6,249 bases of DNA from Xanthobacteraceae bacterium (GTDB taxonomy: Bacteria; Pseudomonadota; Alphaproteobacteria; Rhizobiales; Xanthobacteraceae). Both the position numbers and the translations under genes were made by a program. The stretch covers positions 1-6,249 of the forward strand of contig JASHRR010001255.1 of assembly GCA_030037185.1 (NCBI GenBank). Direction: 5' to 3'. The notes beneath the pieces are model-generated. The model saw nothing but the letters and a program-made list of their open reading frames with translations, was not told the DNA's origin and made no database searches. Every line of letters begins with the position of its first letter. The first letter of the stretch is position 1. Positions 1 to 4,958 of this stretch are shown piece by piece.

Positions 1-1
1 C

Positions 2-430
2 GTTGGTCACATTGCCCCCCTTGTTCGGCATGTTTCCAAGCCTGAAGGCGGTCGTGGTACAGGCACCGCCGACTACGCTGGACTGCGCGGCTTGGTGGCG
101 GCGGCCGTCGATTACTCGATGGACGATGGCCTGTCGCAAATTGAAGCCTGCAACGAGGTCTACAAGGTTCTCAAGAGAGGCGGGGTCCGTCCCCAGCGGC
201 GCGGCCAGAAGATAACCTCAACGACGGTTAGCAACTGGCGAGACGAGGTCCATAGAGCCAAGGACGAGACCAGCGCGGCTGTAATAGCCCACAAGAGCAT
301 GCGGATGGGGGCAGAACGCAAATACATCAATGGATTGTCAACCCCAAAGGAGCGGAAGGATTACGTCCTCGGTCGGCTTGCCGAGTATATTTGCAGGGTC
401 CTTCCACCAGAAATCCCGCCCAAACTTTAA
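2..430 (+). CDS. 3' part of an unrecognised protein with a possible helix-turn-helix; 5' end outside the window
   Basis: The frame is open from base 2 to the TAA at 428-430, giving 142 visible residues, so the gene probably begins upstream. A TTG at 92 is the first listed start inside the window but has no clear ribosome binding site, and in-frame sequence before it still reads like protein. The middle is basic and contains a segment ending STTVSNWRDEV that resembles the recognition helix of a helix-turn-helix. The end is a charged helical stretch (STPKERKDYVLGRLAEY) followed by a proline-rich tail, PPEIPPKL. I recall rhizobial hypothetical proteins with the same order of wHTH-like WRD motif and proline-rich end, but I cannot name the family. 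A DNA-binding role is inference. The gene is real with fair confidence because the frame is long, charged and of ordinary codon use. Confidence 0.6.
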   Translation, partial: VGHIAPLVRHVSKPEGGRGTGTADYAGLRGLVAAAVDYSMDDGLSQIEACNEVYKVLKRGGVRPQRRGQKITSTTVSNWRDEVHRAKDETSAAVIAHKSMRMGAERKYINGLSTPKERKDYVLGRLAEYICRVLPPEIPPKL

Positions 431-431
431 T

Positions 432-480
432 ACCTGACTAACCCCTATCTTTGTCGAGACCGACCTGAGTTAACCCCTAC
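432..480. repeat. Paired direct repeat ACCTGA-n-TAACCCCTA
   Basis: ACCTGACTAACCCCTA begins at 432 and ACCTGAGTTAACCCCTA begins at 463. They differ by a substitution and a one-base indel, and their starts are 31 bases apart, close to three helical turns. They lie in the gap between the first gene and the 521 ORF, which suggests an operator pair or iteron-like site for a regulator of that ORF. No binding protein can be named. Confidence 0.45.
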
Positions 481-508
481 TCGCACGGGGCTTTGCCCCT
501 GCCTGCGA
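481..508 (+). other. Hairpin just before the ribosome binding site of the 521 ORF
   Basis: An outer stem TCGCA/TGCGA (481-485 with 504-508) encloses an inner stem GGGGC/GCCCC (487-491 with 495-499) and a TTT loop. There is no following T-run, so it is not a convincing intrinsic terminator. It ends a few bases before the AAGAGG ribosome binding site and could affect initiation at 521. Confidence 0.4.
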
Positions 509-520
509 AAGAGGTAGCCA

Positions 521-829
521 ATGTCGAAAGCGACCACAGAAATCCAACCGGAAGGGCACCGTGTCGGTGCAATTAAGCCGATAGCGGTCACGTTTCCGGA
601 TGGCAAAAAACTTACTGGGCTTGGGCAGAGCACGCTTTGGAAGTTAGCTAGTGGCGATTTAAATAACCCGCCGAATACTGCTGGTGCCGCTGTCCCGCTT
701 GCGACCAGTGCAACCACAGGTTCTATGCGTTTGAATGGAGCCCAAGTGACGGAAACCGGCGTAAAGTCGAGACCGGCTTGTCGGGTCGGCTGTCTGCTGC
801 GTCTGGTGCGGCCAGCACGAGCGAATTGA
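521..829 (+). pseudogene. Truncated excisionase/AlpA-like helix-turn-helix ORF
   Basis: The ATG at 521 has a good ribosome binding site (AAGAGG, about seven bases upstream). Residues 17-46 (GAIKPIAVTF..., then LTGLGQSTLWKLASG) match the start of small excisionase/AlpA-type DNA-binding proteins: a beta turn followed by the first helices of a winged helix-turn-helix. In such proteins the next residues normally form a basic wing with an RRTLI-like strand. Here the frame instead turns into low-complexity Asn/Pro/Ala/Thr sequence and then Arg-rich sequence with no domain character, ending at 829. I read it as the first half of a regulator fused to unrelated DNA near 660. It could still make a 102-residue protein, but a functional DNA-binding domain is unlikely. 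In intact relatives these proteins control excision or transcription of mobile elements. Confidence 0.45.
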
Positions 830-965
830 GGCCAGTGGCGCACTGATCTGGCGCAAGACGCCCTCCGGGACCCCCGTCTGTCTCCCTGAGTGGTCAGCCA
901 AGATGGCCGCTTCCGCTCCGGCAACCCCAGCATCGGGCGCTGCACAACCCAACACCCGGCACTGA
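667..965 (+). pseudogene. Cysteine-rich relic readable in two overlapping frames
   Basis: Two open stretches have no start codon of their own. From 667 to 846 one frame reads a dense cysteine cluster (YCWCRCPACDQCNHRFYAF). From 765 to 965 another frame reads CCVWCGQHERIEASGALIW and then LPEWSAKM before an Ala/Pro tail. Both resemble the CxxC zinc-knuckle style of small alphaproteobacterial proteins, and the second has G/C-rich third positions. The simplest reading is one or two decayed zinc-binding genes separated from their starts, lying immediately after the break in the 521 ORF. Chance remains possible because the segments are short. I cannot name a family. Confidence 0.25.
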
Positions 966-979
966 AGAAGAGGATCACC

Positions 980-1159
980 ATGAAGGGACGCACCAAGCCT
1001 GACCAATCCACCTAGCCACACGACCGCTCCTACCTCTCCAGGTACAAGCGTGGGCCACCTGGTTACGAATTACGCGTGAGGTGGAGCCCTGCCACCTCCT
1101 CCCAACCAGCCATCCGAAGGAGAATCACCACGTGCCGAAGTCCGACCACGCTGCGATAG
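980..1159 (+). pseudogene. Short ORF interrupted by an in-frame TAG
   Basis: The ATG at 980 follows GAAGAGGATCACC, a good ribosome binding site. It encodes only MKGRTKPDQST before the TAG at 1013-1015. The same frame then continues open with protein-like sequence (PHDRSYLSRYKRGPPGYELR) to a TAG at 1157. This suggests a small gene stopped by a nonsense change, though a true 11-residue peptide or chance cannot be excluded. Its second half overlaps the start of the next mini-ORF, which has a very similar leader. Confidence 0.25.
1078..1098. other. Perfect 7-base-pair inverted repeat GAGGTGG/CCACCTC
   Basis: GAGGTGG at 1078-1084 pairs with CCACCTC at 1092-1098 across a seven-base loop. No T-run follows on either strand, so it is only a weak candidate for a terminator or regulatory hairpin. 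It lies about 34 bases before the GTG start at 1132. Confidence 0.35.
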
Positions 1160-1227
1160 AAGCCCAGATAAAGGCCCTCGCATCCCGCGCTGGCTATCTC
1201 CTCAATTCTCCCACCGTCACCCGGTAG
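1132..1227 (+). CDS. Possible 31-residue peptide with a strong ribosome binding site
   Basis: GTG at 1132 is preceded by GAAGGAG with about nine bases of spacing, which matches the leader of the ORF at 980. The product is MPKSDHAAIEAQIKALASRA followed by GYLLNSPTVTR: an amphipathic helix with a short tail. Nothing identifies a function. After the TAG the same frame continues with WAFPAFLRE-like sequence and reaches another stop, so this may be the start of a longer gene that has decayed. The leader is the main support for translation. Confidence 0.3.
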   Translation: MPKSDHAAIEAQIKALASRAGYLLNSPTVTR

Positions 1228-1305
1228 GACTGGGCTTTTCCGGCATTTCTGAGGGAGCGCTGCTGTTCGTAGGGATGGCGACGTCGTGTGCGGGCCATCA
1301 TTGAT

Positions 1306-1419
1306 ATGATTGCAGTATTTGGCTCGCTGGCATTCGTACTCACGGACGTATGCACGGCAGCGGTGCAGATTCGTCTACATCCCAGAGCCAGAAGGTGGGA
1401 CGGGGCAACCGACCGGTAG
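1306..1419 (+). CDS. Possible 37-residue single-helix membrane peptide
   Basis: From ATG 1306 the frame encodes a hydrophobic segment (IAVFGSLAFVLTDVCTAAV) followed by an Arg-rich tail ending WDGATDR, the layout of a small membrane peptide with a cytoplasmic basic end. GTG 1288 in the same frame is an alternative start. There is no strong ribosome binding site. It lies in the same frame as the 1132 ORF, so it may be a remnant of that gene. Support is weak. Confidence 0.2.
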   Translation: MIAVFGSLAFVLTDVCTAAVQIRLHPRARRWDGATDR

Positions 1420-1463
1420 AGCGCAGAAACCCAGATAAACATTGCTCTGCGCCATCGCGAGTC

Positions 1464-1754
1464 TCAGGGCGGGTCGTGGCGCGGTGTCACCGGTTCGCGG
1501 TCGCGGTGCAGCCAGGTTATCGAAATGAACGCGCCGAGCCACGAGCCTCCCGCCGCGAATGCGACGTAGACCGGGTTCTCGGTGTAGCTGATCACAGCAA
1601 ACGCCGACAGCAGGTACCAGAACGCGCTCCAGTTCGCCGCGGCCACACGGCGGTGCGCCGACACGGCCGCCGTGAAGAATACGAAGGCCGCGTCCGTTGT
1701 GGCGGTGGAGGCGAGGACGCCGATCGCGATGAGCGGGTTGATGGCAAGATTCAT
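1464..1754 (-). CDS. Small integral membrane protein, function unknown
   Basis: The product has 96 residues and starts MNLAINPLIAIGVLASTATT. I see three hydrophobic segments, roughly residues 5-30, 40-58 and 60-80. The short loop between the first two is basic (SAHRRVAAANW), and the tail is charged (HRDREPVTPRHDPP). By the positive-inside rule the first loop and perhaps the tail face the cytoplasm. I recall similar small proteins with a SAxRRVAAANWSAxWYLLSAF core annotated as hypothetical in Bradyrhizobium, but no activity is established. The ribosome binding site is weak (ACGGAA). The next gene-like sequence upstream is far away, so it appears to stand alone. Codon use is strongly G/C-ending, unlike the neighbouring fragments, and supports a working gene. 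Confidence 0.75.
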   Translation of the reverse strand: MNLAINPLIAIGVLASTATTDAAFVFFTAAVSAHRRVAAANWSAFWYLLSAFAVISYTENPVYVAFAAGGSWLGAFISITWLHRDREPVTPRHDPP

Positions 1755-1878
1755 TGAGGGGTTCCGTGGTTAAAATTCGACGCAGTAAGACAAGATGCGC
1801 CTGCTTCTGACGGGCGGTCCCGTCCTCATCGATCGGCAACAACATGCGCTGCCAACCTCTTGGTGACTGCCATCGGTG

Positions 1879-1899
1879 ATGTGAAAAGTAGTTTCACAT
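1879..1899. promoter_or_regulatory. Palindrome ATGTGAAA-N5-TTTCACAT, possible operator
   Basis: The 8-base arms are perfect and separated by AGTAG. This size and AT-rich symmetry suit a dimeric repressor site. It is not a CRP site, whose TGTGA and TCACA half-sites are six bases apart; here they are nine apart. It lies 125 bases upstream of the membrane protein start at 1754 on the minus strand. The bound factor is unknown. Confidence 0.4.
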
Positions 1900-2183
1900 T
1901 GTCGTTGGCGAAGATTGTTGCCCCAAACGGCGTACTTGCCACGTGCCAGGTGCAACAACCCGGAGACGCCGGTCGTAAGGGGCGGCTTGCGAACCATCGG
2001 TAAGCTCCGAACTCGTCATCATGAAAATCCCATGGTGCATCGTTTAGGCCCGATCGATGGTGTGGCCAATTCGAACACGGCACCGTTTGGGACCAAAGTC
2101 CCATCATGGCCTCCGAGGCCATGCTGCCGGATGAGGTGTAGGAGGGGACAACGACAGCCACACCAGGCCCAGCGGGGTGCCGT

Positions 2184-2212
2184 GGCAAAGTTTGATCGTA
2201 ATCAAACTTGCC
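2184..2212. promoter_or_regulatory. Long inverted repeat with an exact FNR/FixK-type core
   Basis: TTGATCGTAATCAA at 2192-2205 fits the FNR consensus TTGAT-N4-ATCAA and the FixK form TTGA-N6-TCAA exactly. It sits inside a longer repeat, GGCAAAGTTTGAT/ATCAAACTTGCC, with one bulged A. The box centre lies about 72 bases before the ATG at 2271. A weak -10-like GACAAT at 2231-2236 would place transcription about 44 bases after the centre, near the usual -41.5 position. A competing reading is an intrinsic terminator on the plus strand, because ATCTATTTTTC follows the stem. However, no plus-strand gene ends just upstream, so I favour a regulatory site. Confidence 0.4.
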
Positions 2213-2270
2213 ATCTATTTTTCGTGCAAAGACAATGCACAAGGTCGGACGGCCGGCTAGCGATGCTTTG

Positions 2271-2546
2271 ATGCCGCCATTCATCTTCCGCTGCCCGAAT
2301 ACGGGCTTCCGAGTGCAAGGCTGGGCTCCAGACGACGGGTCCGAGACGGCCCCTGTCAATGTCTTTGTGGGCATCACCTGCCTGGCGTGCCGACAGATGC
2401 ATTTCGTCAATCCGAAAAAGGGCTTCGATTACGTCTTCTCGACCTGGCCAAAATCCAGCTCTACCGTGGCGTCACGACCGAAGATCGTGACGACGCCTTT
2501 GACCCGGGAGCGCGTTTCGTCCACCTCTTCCACGACGCCGCGATAG
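2271..2546 (+). CDS. Small zinc-ribbon protein with an aberrant C-terminus
   Basis: From ATG 2271 the first 51 residues form a compact zinc ribbon: [17 protein letters not shown], then [19 protein letters not shown]. The likely ligands are Cys8, Cys37 and Cys40, with a possible fourth ligand missing or supplied by a histidine. I recognise this as a common small protein of Bradyrhizobium relatives, which usually ends shortly after VNPxTGK. Here the normal end is lost at about 2424, and the frame runs another 40 residues of Ser/Thr-rich sequence that is only the antisense of the nusG remnant. In-frame starts further upstream (ATG 2235, TTG 2208) are possible, but the family begins at the MPPF position. 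The ribosome binding site is weak. The function is unknown. The core may fold, and the tail is probably junk. Confidence 0.6.
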   Translation: MPPFIFRCPNTGFRVQGWAPDDGSETAPVNVFVGITCLACRQMHFVNPKKGFDYVFSTWPKSSSTVASRPKIVTTPLTRERVSSTSSTTPR

Positions 2547-2578
2547 GACCTGAACGGACCTGCGTTCACGCGGACCAT
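2429..2578 (-). pseudogene. nusG: nusG 3' remnant encoding the KOW domain
   Basis: From ATG 2578 to TAA 2429 the minus strand encodes 49 residues. They match the C-terminal KOW domain of transcription antitermination factor NusG almost throughout: [20 protein letters not shown], then [12 protein letters not shown] and [11 protein letters not shown]. The GPF, GVVEEVD, IFGR and VELDFxQVEK blocks are hallmarks of this domain, which in intact NusG contacts Rho or ribosomal protein S10. The in-frame residues before the ATG (TIFEGD) also echo the NusG linker, but a TAG lies at 2642-2644 and no N-terminal NGN domain is present in this frame. GAGG five bases before the ATG would allow translation of a free KOW peptide. 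I call it a degraded duplicate or transferred nusG. The housekeeping copy should lie elsewhere, next to secE and rplK. Confidence 0.75.
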
Positions 2579-2655
2579 GTCACCCTCGAATATTGTGAAG
2601 CAATGGCCCCCGATTTCGTGTCCCAGCAGCTATCCGGAATTCTACTCGACTTCGC

Positions 2656-2775
2656 TCAAGCTGGTGACGTGGGCGAGCGGTTGCTATGCAAGAGGTCGAT
2701 GACCTCCTTTGCACGCAGCCCAAGAAACCGGCCGACCGCAGATGGGGCGTCGCACGACAACCAGAGAGGGCCGCC
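2656..2775 (-). pseudogene. Possible further nusG remnant in another frame
   Basis: Directly upstream of the KOW remnant, another minus-strand frame reads APSAVGRFLGLRAKEVIDLL and ends at a TGA at 2656-2658. This recalls the end of the NusG NGN domain and its linker, where a VxGFLG-like turn is followed by a helix containing an EV-LL pattern. If so, the gene suffered an indel between about 2580 and 2655. The match is short and rests on memory, so it could be coincidental. It stops where the GNAT gene begins on the other strand. Confidence 0.25.
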
Positions 2776-2778
2776 GAT

Positions 2779-3315
2779 TTGATTTTTGAGATCCCAATCC
2801 TCAAGTCCTCGCGACTGACTTTGCGGGCGATCCGGGCAGATGACTACGGTCATCTAATGGCAATGTCTCAAGACCCCGAAATCGTCAGGCACCTACATGA
2901 AGGGCCAGCGCCCTCATCGGCGGTTGTGTGGCAAAGAATGTGCATCGCCTTGGGGCAATGGGCGCTACGCGGTTATGGAATGATGGCTGTTGATGACAGC
3001 GACGGGTTCGTCGGACGCCTCGGCGTCCATCACCCCTATGACGCACCTGATCCCCAAATCGGGTATATGTTCTGTAGGCGCGGTTGGGGCAGAGGATACG
3101 CGACGGAGGGAGTTGGTCTGATCTTGGATTGGATGTTCAGGACGCACCGGCCACGGCGACTCATAAGCGAAATAGCCCGTGAAAACATTGCATCGGCTCG
3201 CGTCGCTTCCAAGCTCGGCGCCACGCTGGAGAAGACGATCCAACGGGACAAAGTCACATTCGATATATGGGCCTATCCGGCACTCAAGAAAATTCAGTCA
3301 CCCGCGAACATGTAG
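2779..3315 (+). CDS. GNAT N-acetyltransferase, RimJ/RimL type
   Basis: The protein has 178 residues if it starts at TTG 2779, which follows AGAGGG by about eight bases and gives MIFEIPILKSSRLTLRAI, the classic N-terminus of this family. An ATG at 2686 would add 31 residues without domain character. The order of elements is typical: a LRxLRxIRADD start, a VGRLGVHHP strand near residue 80, an IGYMFCRRGWGRGYATEG acetyl-CoA loop near 95-111, then ENIASARVASKLGA at about 135-149. Such enzymes transfer acetyl groups from acetyl-CoA to protein N-termini, amino sugars or small amines in the cytoplasm; the substrate cannot be read here. The length matches the usual 170-190. It lies beside the nusG scar and faces the second GNAT tail to tail, and it looks intact. 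Confidence 0.85.
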   Translation: MIFEIPILKSSRLTLRAIRADDYGHLMAMSQDPEIVRHLHEGPAPSSAVVWQRMCIALGQWALRGYGMMAVDDSDGFVGRLGVHHPYDAPDPQIGYMFCRRGWGRGYATEGVGLILDWMFRTHRPRRLISEIARENIASARVASKLGATLEKTIQRDKVTFDIWAYPALKKIQSPANM

Positions 3316-3418
3316 GACGAGCGTTGCCCCGTCGAGCGCGAGGACCAGCTACACTGCCCTTGCTTCCGAGATGGCTTCCGATAACTGATCTTCTCGAACC
3401 TTATTTTCGTCGCCCGTG

Positions 3419-3432
3419 GCCGCGTGAGCGGC
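3419..3432. other. Short hairpin just past the minus-strand GNAT stop
   Basis: GCCGC and GCGGC form a five-base stem around GTGA between the two convergent GNAT genes, three bases beyond the minus-strand stop codon. No T-run follows on either strand, so I do not call it a terminator. It is the only clear stem in the convergent gap (3316-3434). Confidence 0.25.
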
Positions 3433-3434
3433 AA

Positions 3435-4009
3435 TCAAGGGGCGGCCTTCGGGCCACCCACTTTATCACTCCCGCGCACCAAAGTTAGGATGTCTGCAAG
3501 TGGATAGAGCATCTTAGGCTGCCTCAAATTCTTCGTGTAAATTGTAAAATTAAGGTTCTTATAGAAAGCAGTGGAATTGTCGTCTAACGAAACCAGCGTC
3601 AGCGCATAAAATCCGACGTAGTCGGATAGCCGAGCCACTTTGGAAAAAACATCCATCAACGGATGTTGCCCGAGCCCTTGTCGTTTCACGTCCTCATGAA
3701 CGGCGAGAAAGTTTAGGTGGATTGCCGGGAATGCCACGTCAGTTTTCAAGTAGGTCGATTTGTTCGCATCAGGGAGTTCCGCAACGCTGTCAGTTCCCAC
3801 CTGAAGAGCGAGTACCCAAGAACGTTTTCTGATTCTTCGAGATGGGCGCAGAACACTCGAAGTTCGTGCCGCCGGACAGCCTTTTCCGCCTTATTTTTTA
3901 GGAATCGATCAAGCGGTGTCTTACCGCAGCAGAACCGATTTACGACCGTCCTATCGCAGAACGGCCGTATGTCCACCTTCGTCAGATCGAGGCGAGGCGG
4001 CTCTGGCAC
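3435..4009 (-). pseudogene. Toxin-like GNAT acetyltransferase broken by one frameshift
   Basis: Two minus-strand frames join into one 190-residue GNAT. The first runs from GTG 4009 (MPEPPRLDLTKVDIRPFCDR, about 68 residues to VLGYSL). The second continues from about 3803 (QVGTDSVAELPDANKSTYLK), with VKRQGLGQHPLMDVF as the acetyl-CoA loop, SDYVGFYALTLVSLDDNSTAFYKNLNF, and the closing KMLYPLADILTLVR. The break is at CTC-TT-CAG near 3803-3806: two extra bases, or one lost. An in-frame TGA just before GTG 4009 fixes the start. The family includes stand-alone acetyltransferases and the TacT-type toxins that acetylate aminoacyl-tRNA. No slippery sequence is visible, so programmed shifting is unlikely; an error in the sequence is possible. 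Apart from the break the protein is full length, which implies recent inactivation. Confidence 0.8.
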
Positions 4010-4012
4010 GGA

Positions 4013-4177
4013 TCACATCTTCATATCGATGATAGCCAAAATTTTTGCGTTAGGACCGCCATGTTCGTTCTGAACACGGCGAACGAACTCGGCAGCCTCT
4101 CGCTGCGACCTAAATTTTAACTTTCCGTTGCGTTGAGCAAGAGAATTCCACCAGCGCGCGCGAAGATGTCTATACAT
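4013..4177 (-). CDS. 54-residue ORF placed 3 bases before the broken GNAT
   Basis: From ATG 4177 to TGA 4013 the minus strand encodes a basic 54-residue protein. It starts MYRHLRARWWNSLAQRNGKL, has a helical middle (FRSQREAAEFVRRVQNEHGG) and ends AKILAIIDMKM. The stop is three bases from the GTG of the GNAT frame, so the two would be translated as a unit. The ribosome binding site is weak. It is not a recognisable DUF1778 or other ribbon-helix-helix antitoxin, which is the usual partner of TacT-type GNATs. It could be an unrelated small protein, the end of a decayed gene, or an unfamiliar partner. Codon use is less G/C-rich than in the neighbours to the right, like the GNAT itself, which suggests they arrived together. 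Confidence 0.45.
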   Translation of the reverse strand: MYRHLRARWWNSLAQRNGKLKFRSQREAAEFVRRVQNEHGGPNAKILAIIDMKM

Positions 4178-4544
4178 CGCTCATTTCGGTCACCCTGGAA
4201 CAAAAATGTCCCCCACACAACAAGCGGCCCAGACTCGGGGTCGAGGCACCTTGTCTCGGTGTACCATCGCTAGGAAAAGTTACAGTCCCTTTCTGCATAG
4301 GGAACGCATCCAAGGGCATATGCGTGGTCGCTGGATTGGCATTTTGAGAGGTGTCACGCTGTCGCGTGAATCAGGCCCGCGCTTGGCGCTGAGCCAGGAT
4401 GCTGCCGGCAGGCGGCAGCGGCACCAGACGGCACTCAGAGGGTGGCCCGCATCACCGCTATCTGTCCGCCCGTTCGATCCAGTTCGGTATCGCGGTCGCA
4501 CCAAGCTTGCCGCAGCCGGCTACAGCGCATGCGAGGGCCGAACG
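4178..4544. other. About 365 bases without a supported gene
   Basis: A plus-strand frame is open from 4206 into the zinc-finger gene, but its first 113 residues look like random Arg/Ser/Pro-rich translation and no ribosome binding site supports the ATG at 4206. The only structure I see is a perfect inverted repeat GCTGCCG/CGGCAGC at 4401-4419 with a five-base spacer, without a T-run. Confidence 0.5.
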
Positions 4545-4958
4545 ATGGCGCCGGGGCATCGTCGGGCCAGTCAAAGCAATGCCAAGGCAGCACCCAGGAA
4601 GTGCTTATGCCTTGCGGCATATGACGCTGGCTATCTCCACCGCACCGATGGCGACGGCTATGCCTTCCCTGTTCGCGGCGAAGGCTTCCTGATTGACTGC
4701 CGCCATTGCCGCCGCCCGTTCAACTCGAAGGGCCTCCGATGCTGCTCGGTAGGCTGCGAACGAACGATCGTGGAGCGCGCCGCTATAACAGCAGCTCATG
4801 ACTTTTCGGCTCGCTCTTCCCAACCTCGCCCATCACGTGAATGTGCCCAAAATGGTCGCTTGATGCTCAGAAACCTGGCCCTGGCTTCTGCGGGGATGAT
4901 TACCACGACGACCATGACCGTGGGCGAATGTTGGCCGCGTTGCTTGCCAGACTTATAA
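4545..4958 (+). CDS. Cysteine-rich zinc-finger protein with a doubtful second half
   Basis: ATG 4545 follows GAGGG by seven bases, the best start in this frame, giving 137 residues. The core is well formed: KCLCL at 19-23, a turn LHRTDGDGYAFPVRGEGF, then DCRHCRRPFNSKGLRCCSVG with CERT directly after. Cys52/Cys55 with Cys66 or Cys67 and Cys71 make a likely zinc site. I recall alphaproteobacterial hypothetical proteins with the same SKGLRCCS..CER block, in which a second zinc motif usually follows. Here, after about residue 80, the sequence turns into Ala/Ser/Thr-rich text with no second motif, and another frame (4841-4999) becomes the more protein-like one. I read it as a gene with an intact first half and a frameshifted or replaced second half. 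Function is unknown; nucleic-acid or protein binding would be typical of such knuckles. Confidence 0.55.
   Translation: MAPGHRRASQSNAKAAPRKCLCLAAYDAGYLHRTDGDGYAFPVRGEGFLIDCRHCRRPFNSKGLRCCSVGCERTIVERAAITAAHDFSARSSQPRPSRECAQNGRLMLRNLALASAGMITTTTMTVGECWPRCLPDL

Larger units (their letters stand above)
1755..2270. other. About 515 bases without a convincing gene
   Basis: Open frames exist on both strands here, notably a long minus-strand frame reading from 2410 down to 1826. None shows domain character, a good ribosome binding site or consistent codon use, and the longest is antisense to the zinc-ribbon gene. The stretch holds two palindromes, listed separately at 1879-1899 and 2184-2212, so it may be a regulatory region lying upstream of both the minus-strand membrane protein and the plus-strand zinc-ribbon gene. 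Confidence 0.5.

Noticed and set aside
445..1011. Long minus-strand frame of 188 residues
   Set aside because: It is antisense to the regulator and relic frames, has no ribosome binding site, and reads as Arg/Ser/Pro-rich text without motifs.
1350..1845. Overlapping frames on both strands around the membrane protein
   Set aside because: They are very Arg-rich or low in hydrophobic pattern. The 1464-1754 minus frame explains the codon structure and has clear membrane segments.
2184..2225. Call of an intrinsic terminator at the long hairpin
   Set aside because: A T-rich tail is present, but no plus-strand gene ends upstream and the stem core is an exact FNR/FixK site, so I listed it as regulatory instead.
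1826..2410. 194-residue minus-strand frame
   Set aside because: Its start lies antisense to the recognised zinc-ribbon gene, and the rest has no domain or ribosome binding site.
2470..2492. Inverted repeat CGTCACGA/TCGTGACG
   Set aside because: It lies inside the KOW coding sequence, where the symmetry follows from Val-Val-Thr-Ile-Phe-Gly-Arg-Asp codons; no tail or promoter is near.
2387..2782. 131-residue plus-strand frame
   Set aside because: It runs antisense through the recognised NusG KOW coding sequence and has no motif of its own.
4206..4544. Extension of the zinc-finger ORF back to ATG 4206
   Set aside because: The added 113 residues have no domain character, and the ATG at 4545 has a much better ribosome binding site.
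4605..4823. Ala-rich minus-strand frame
   Set aside because: It is the shadow of the cysteine core of the zinc-finger gene; Ala-rich antisense frames are common opposite G/C-ending codons.
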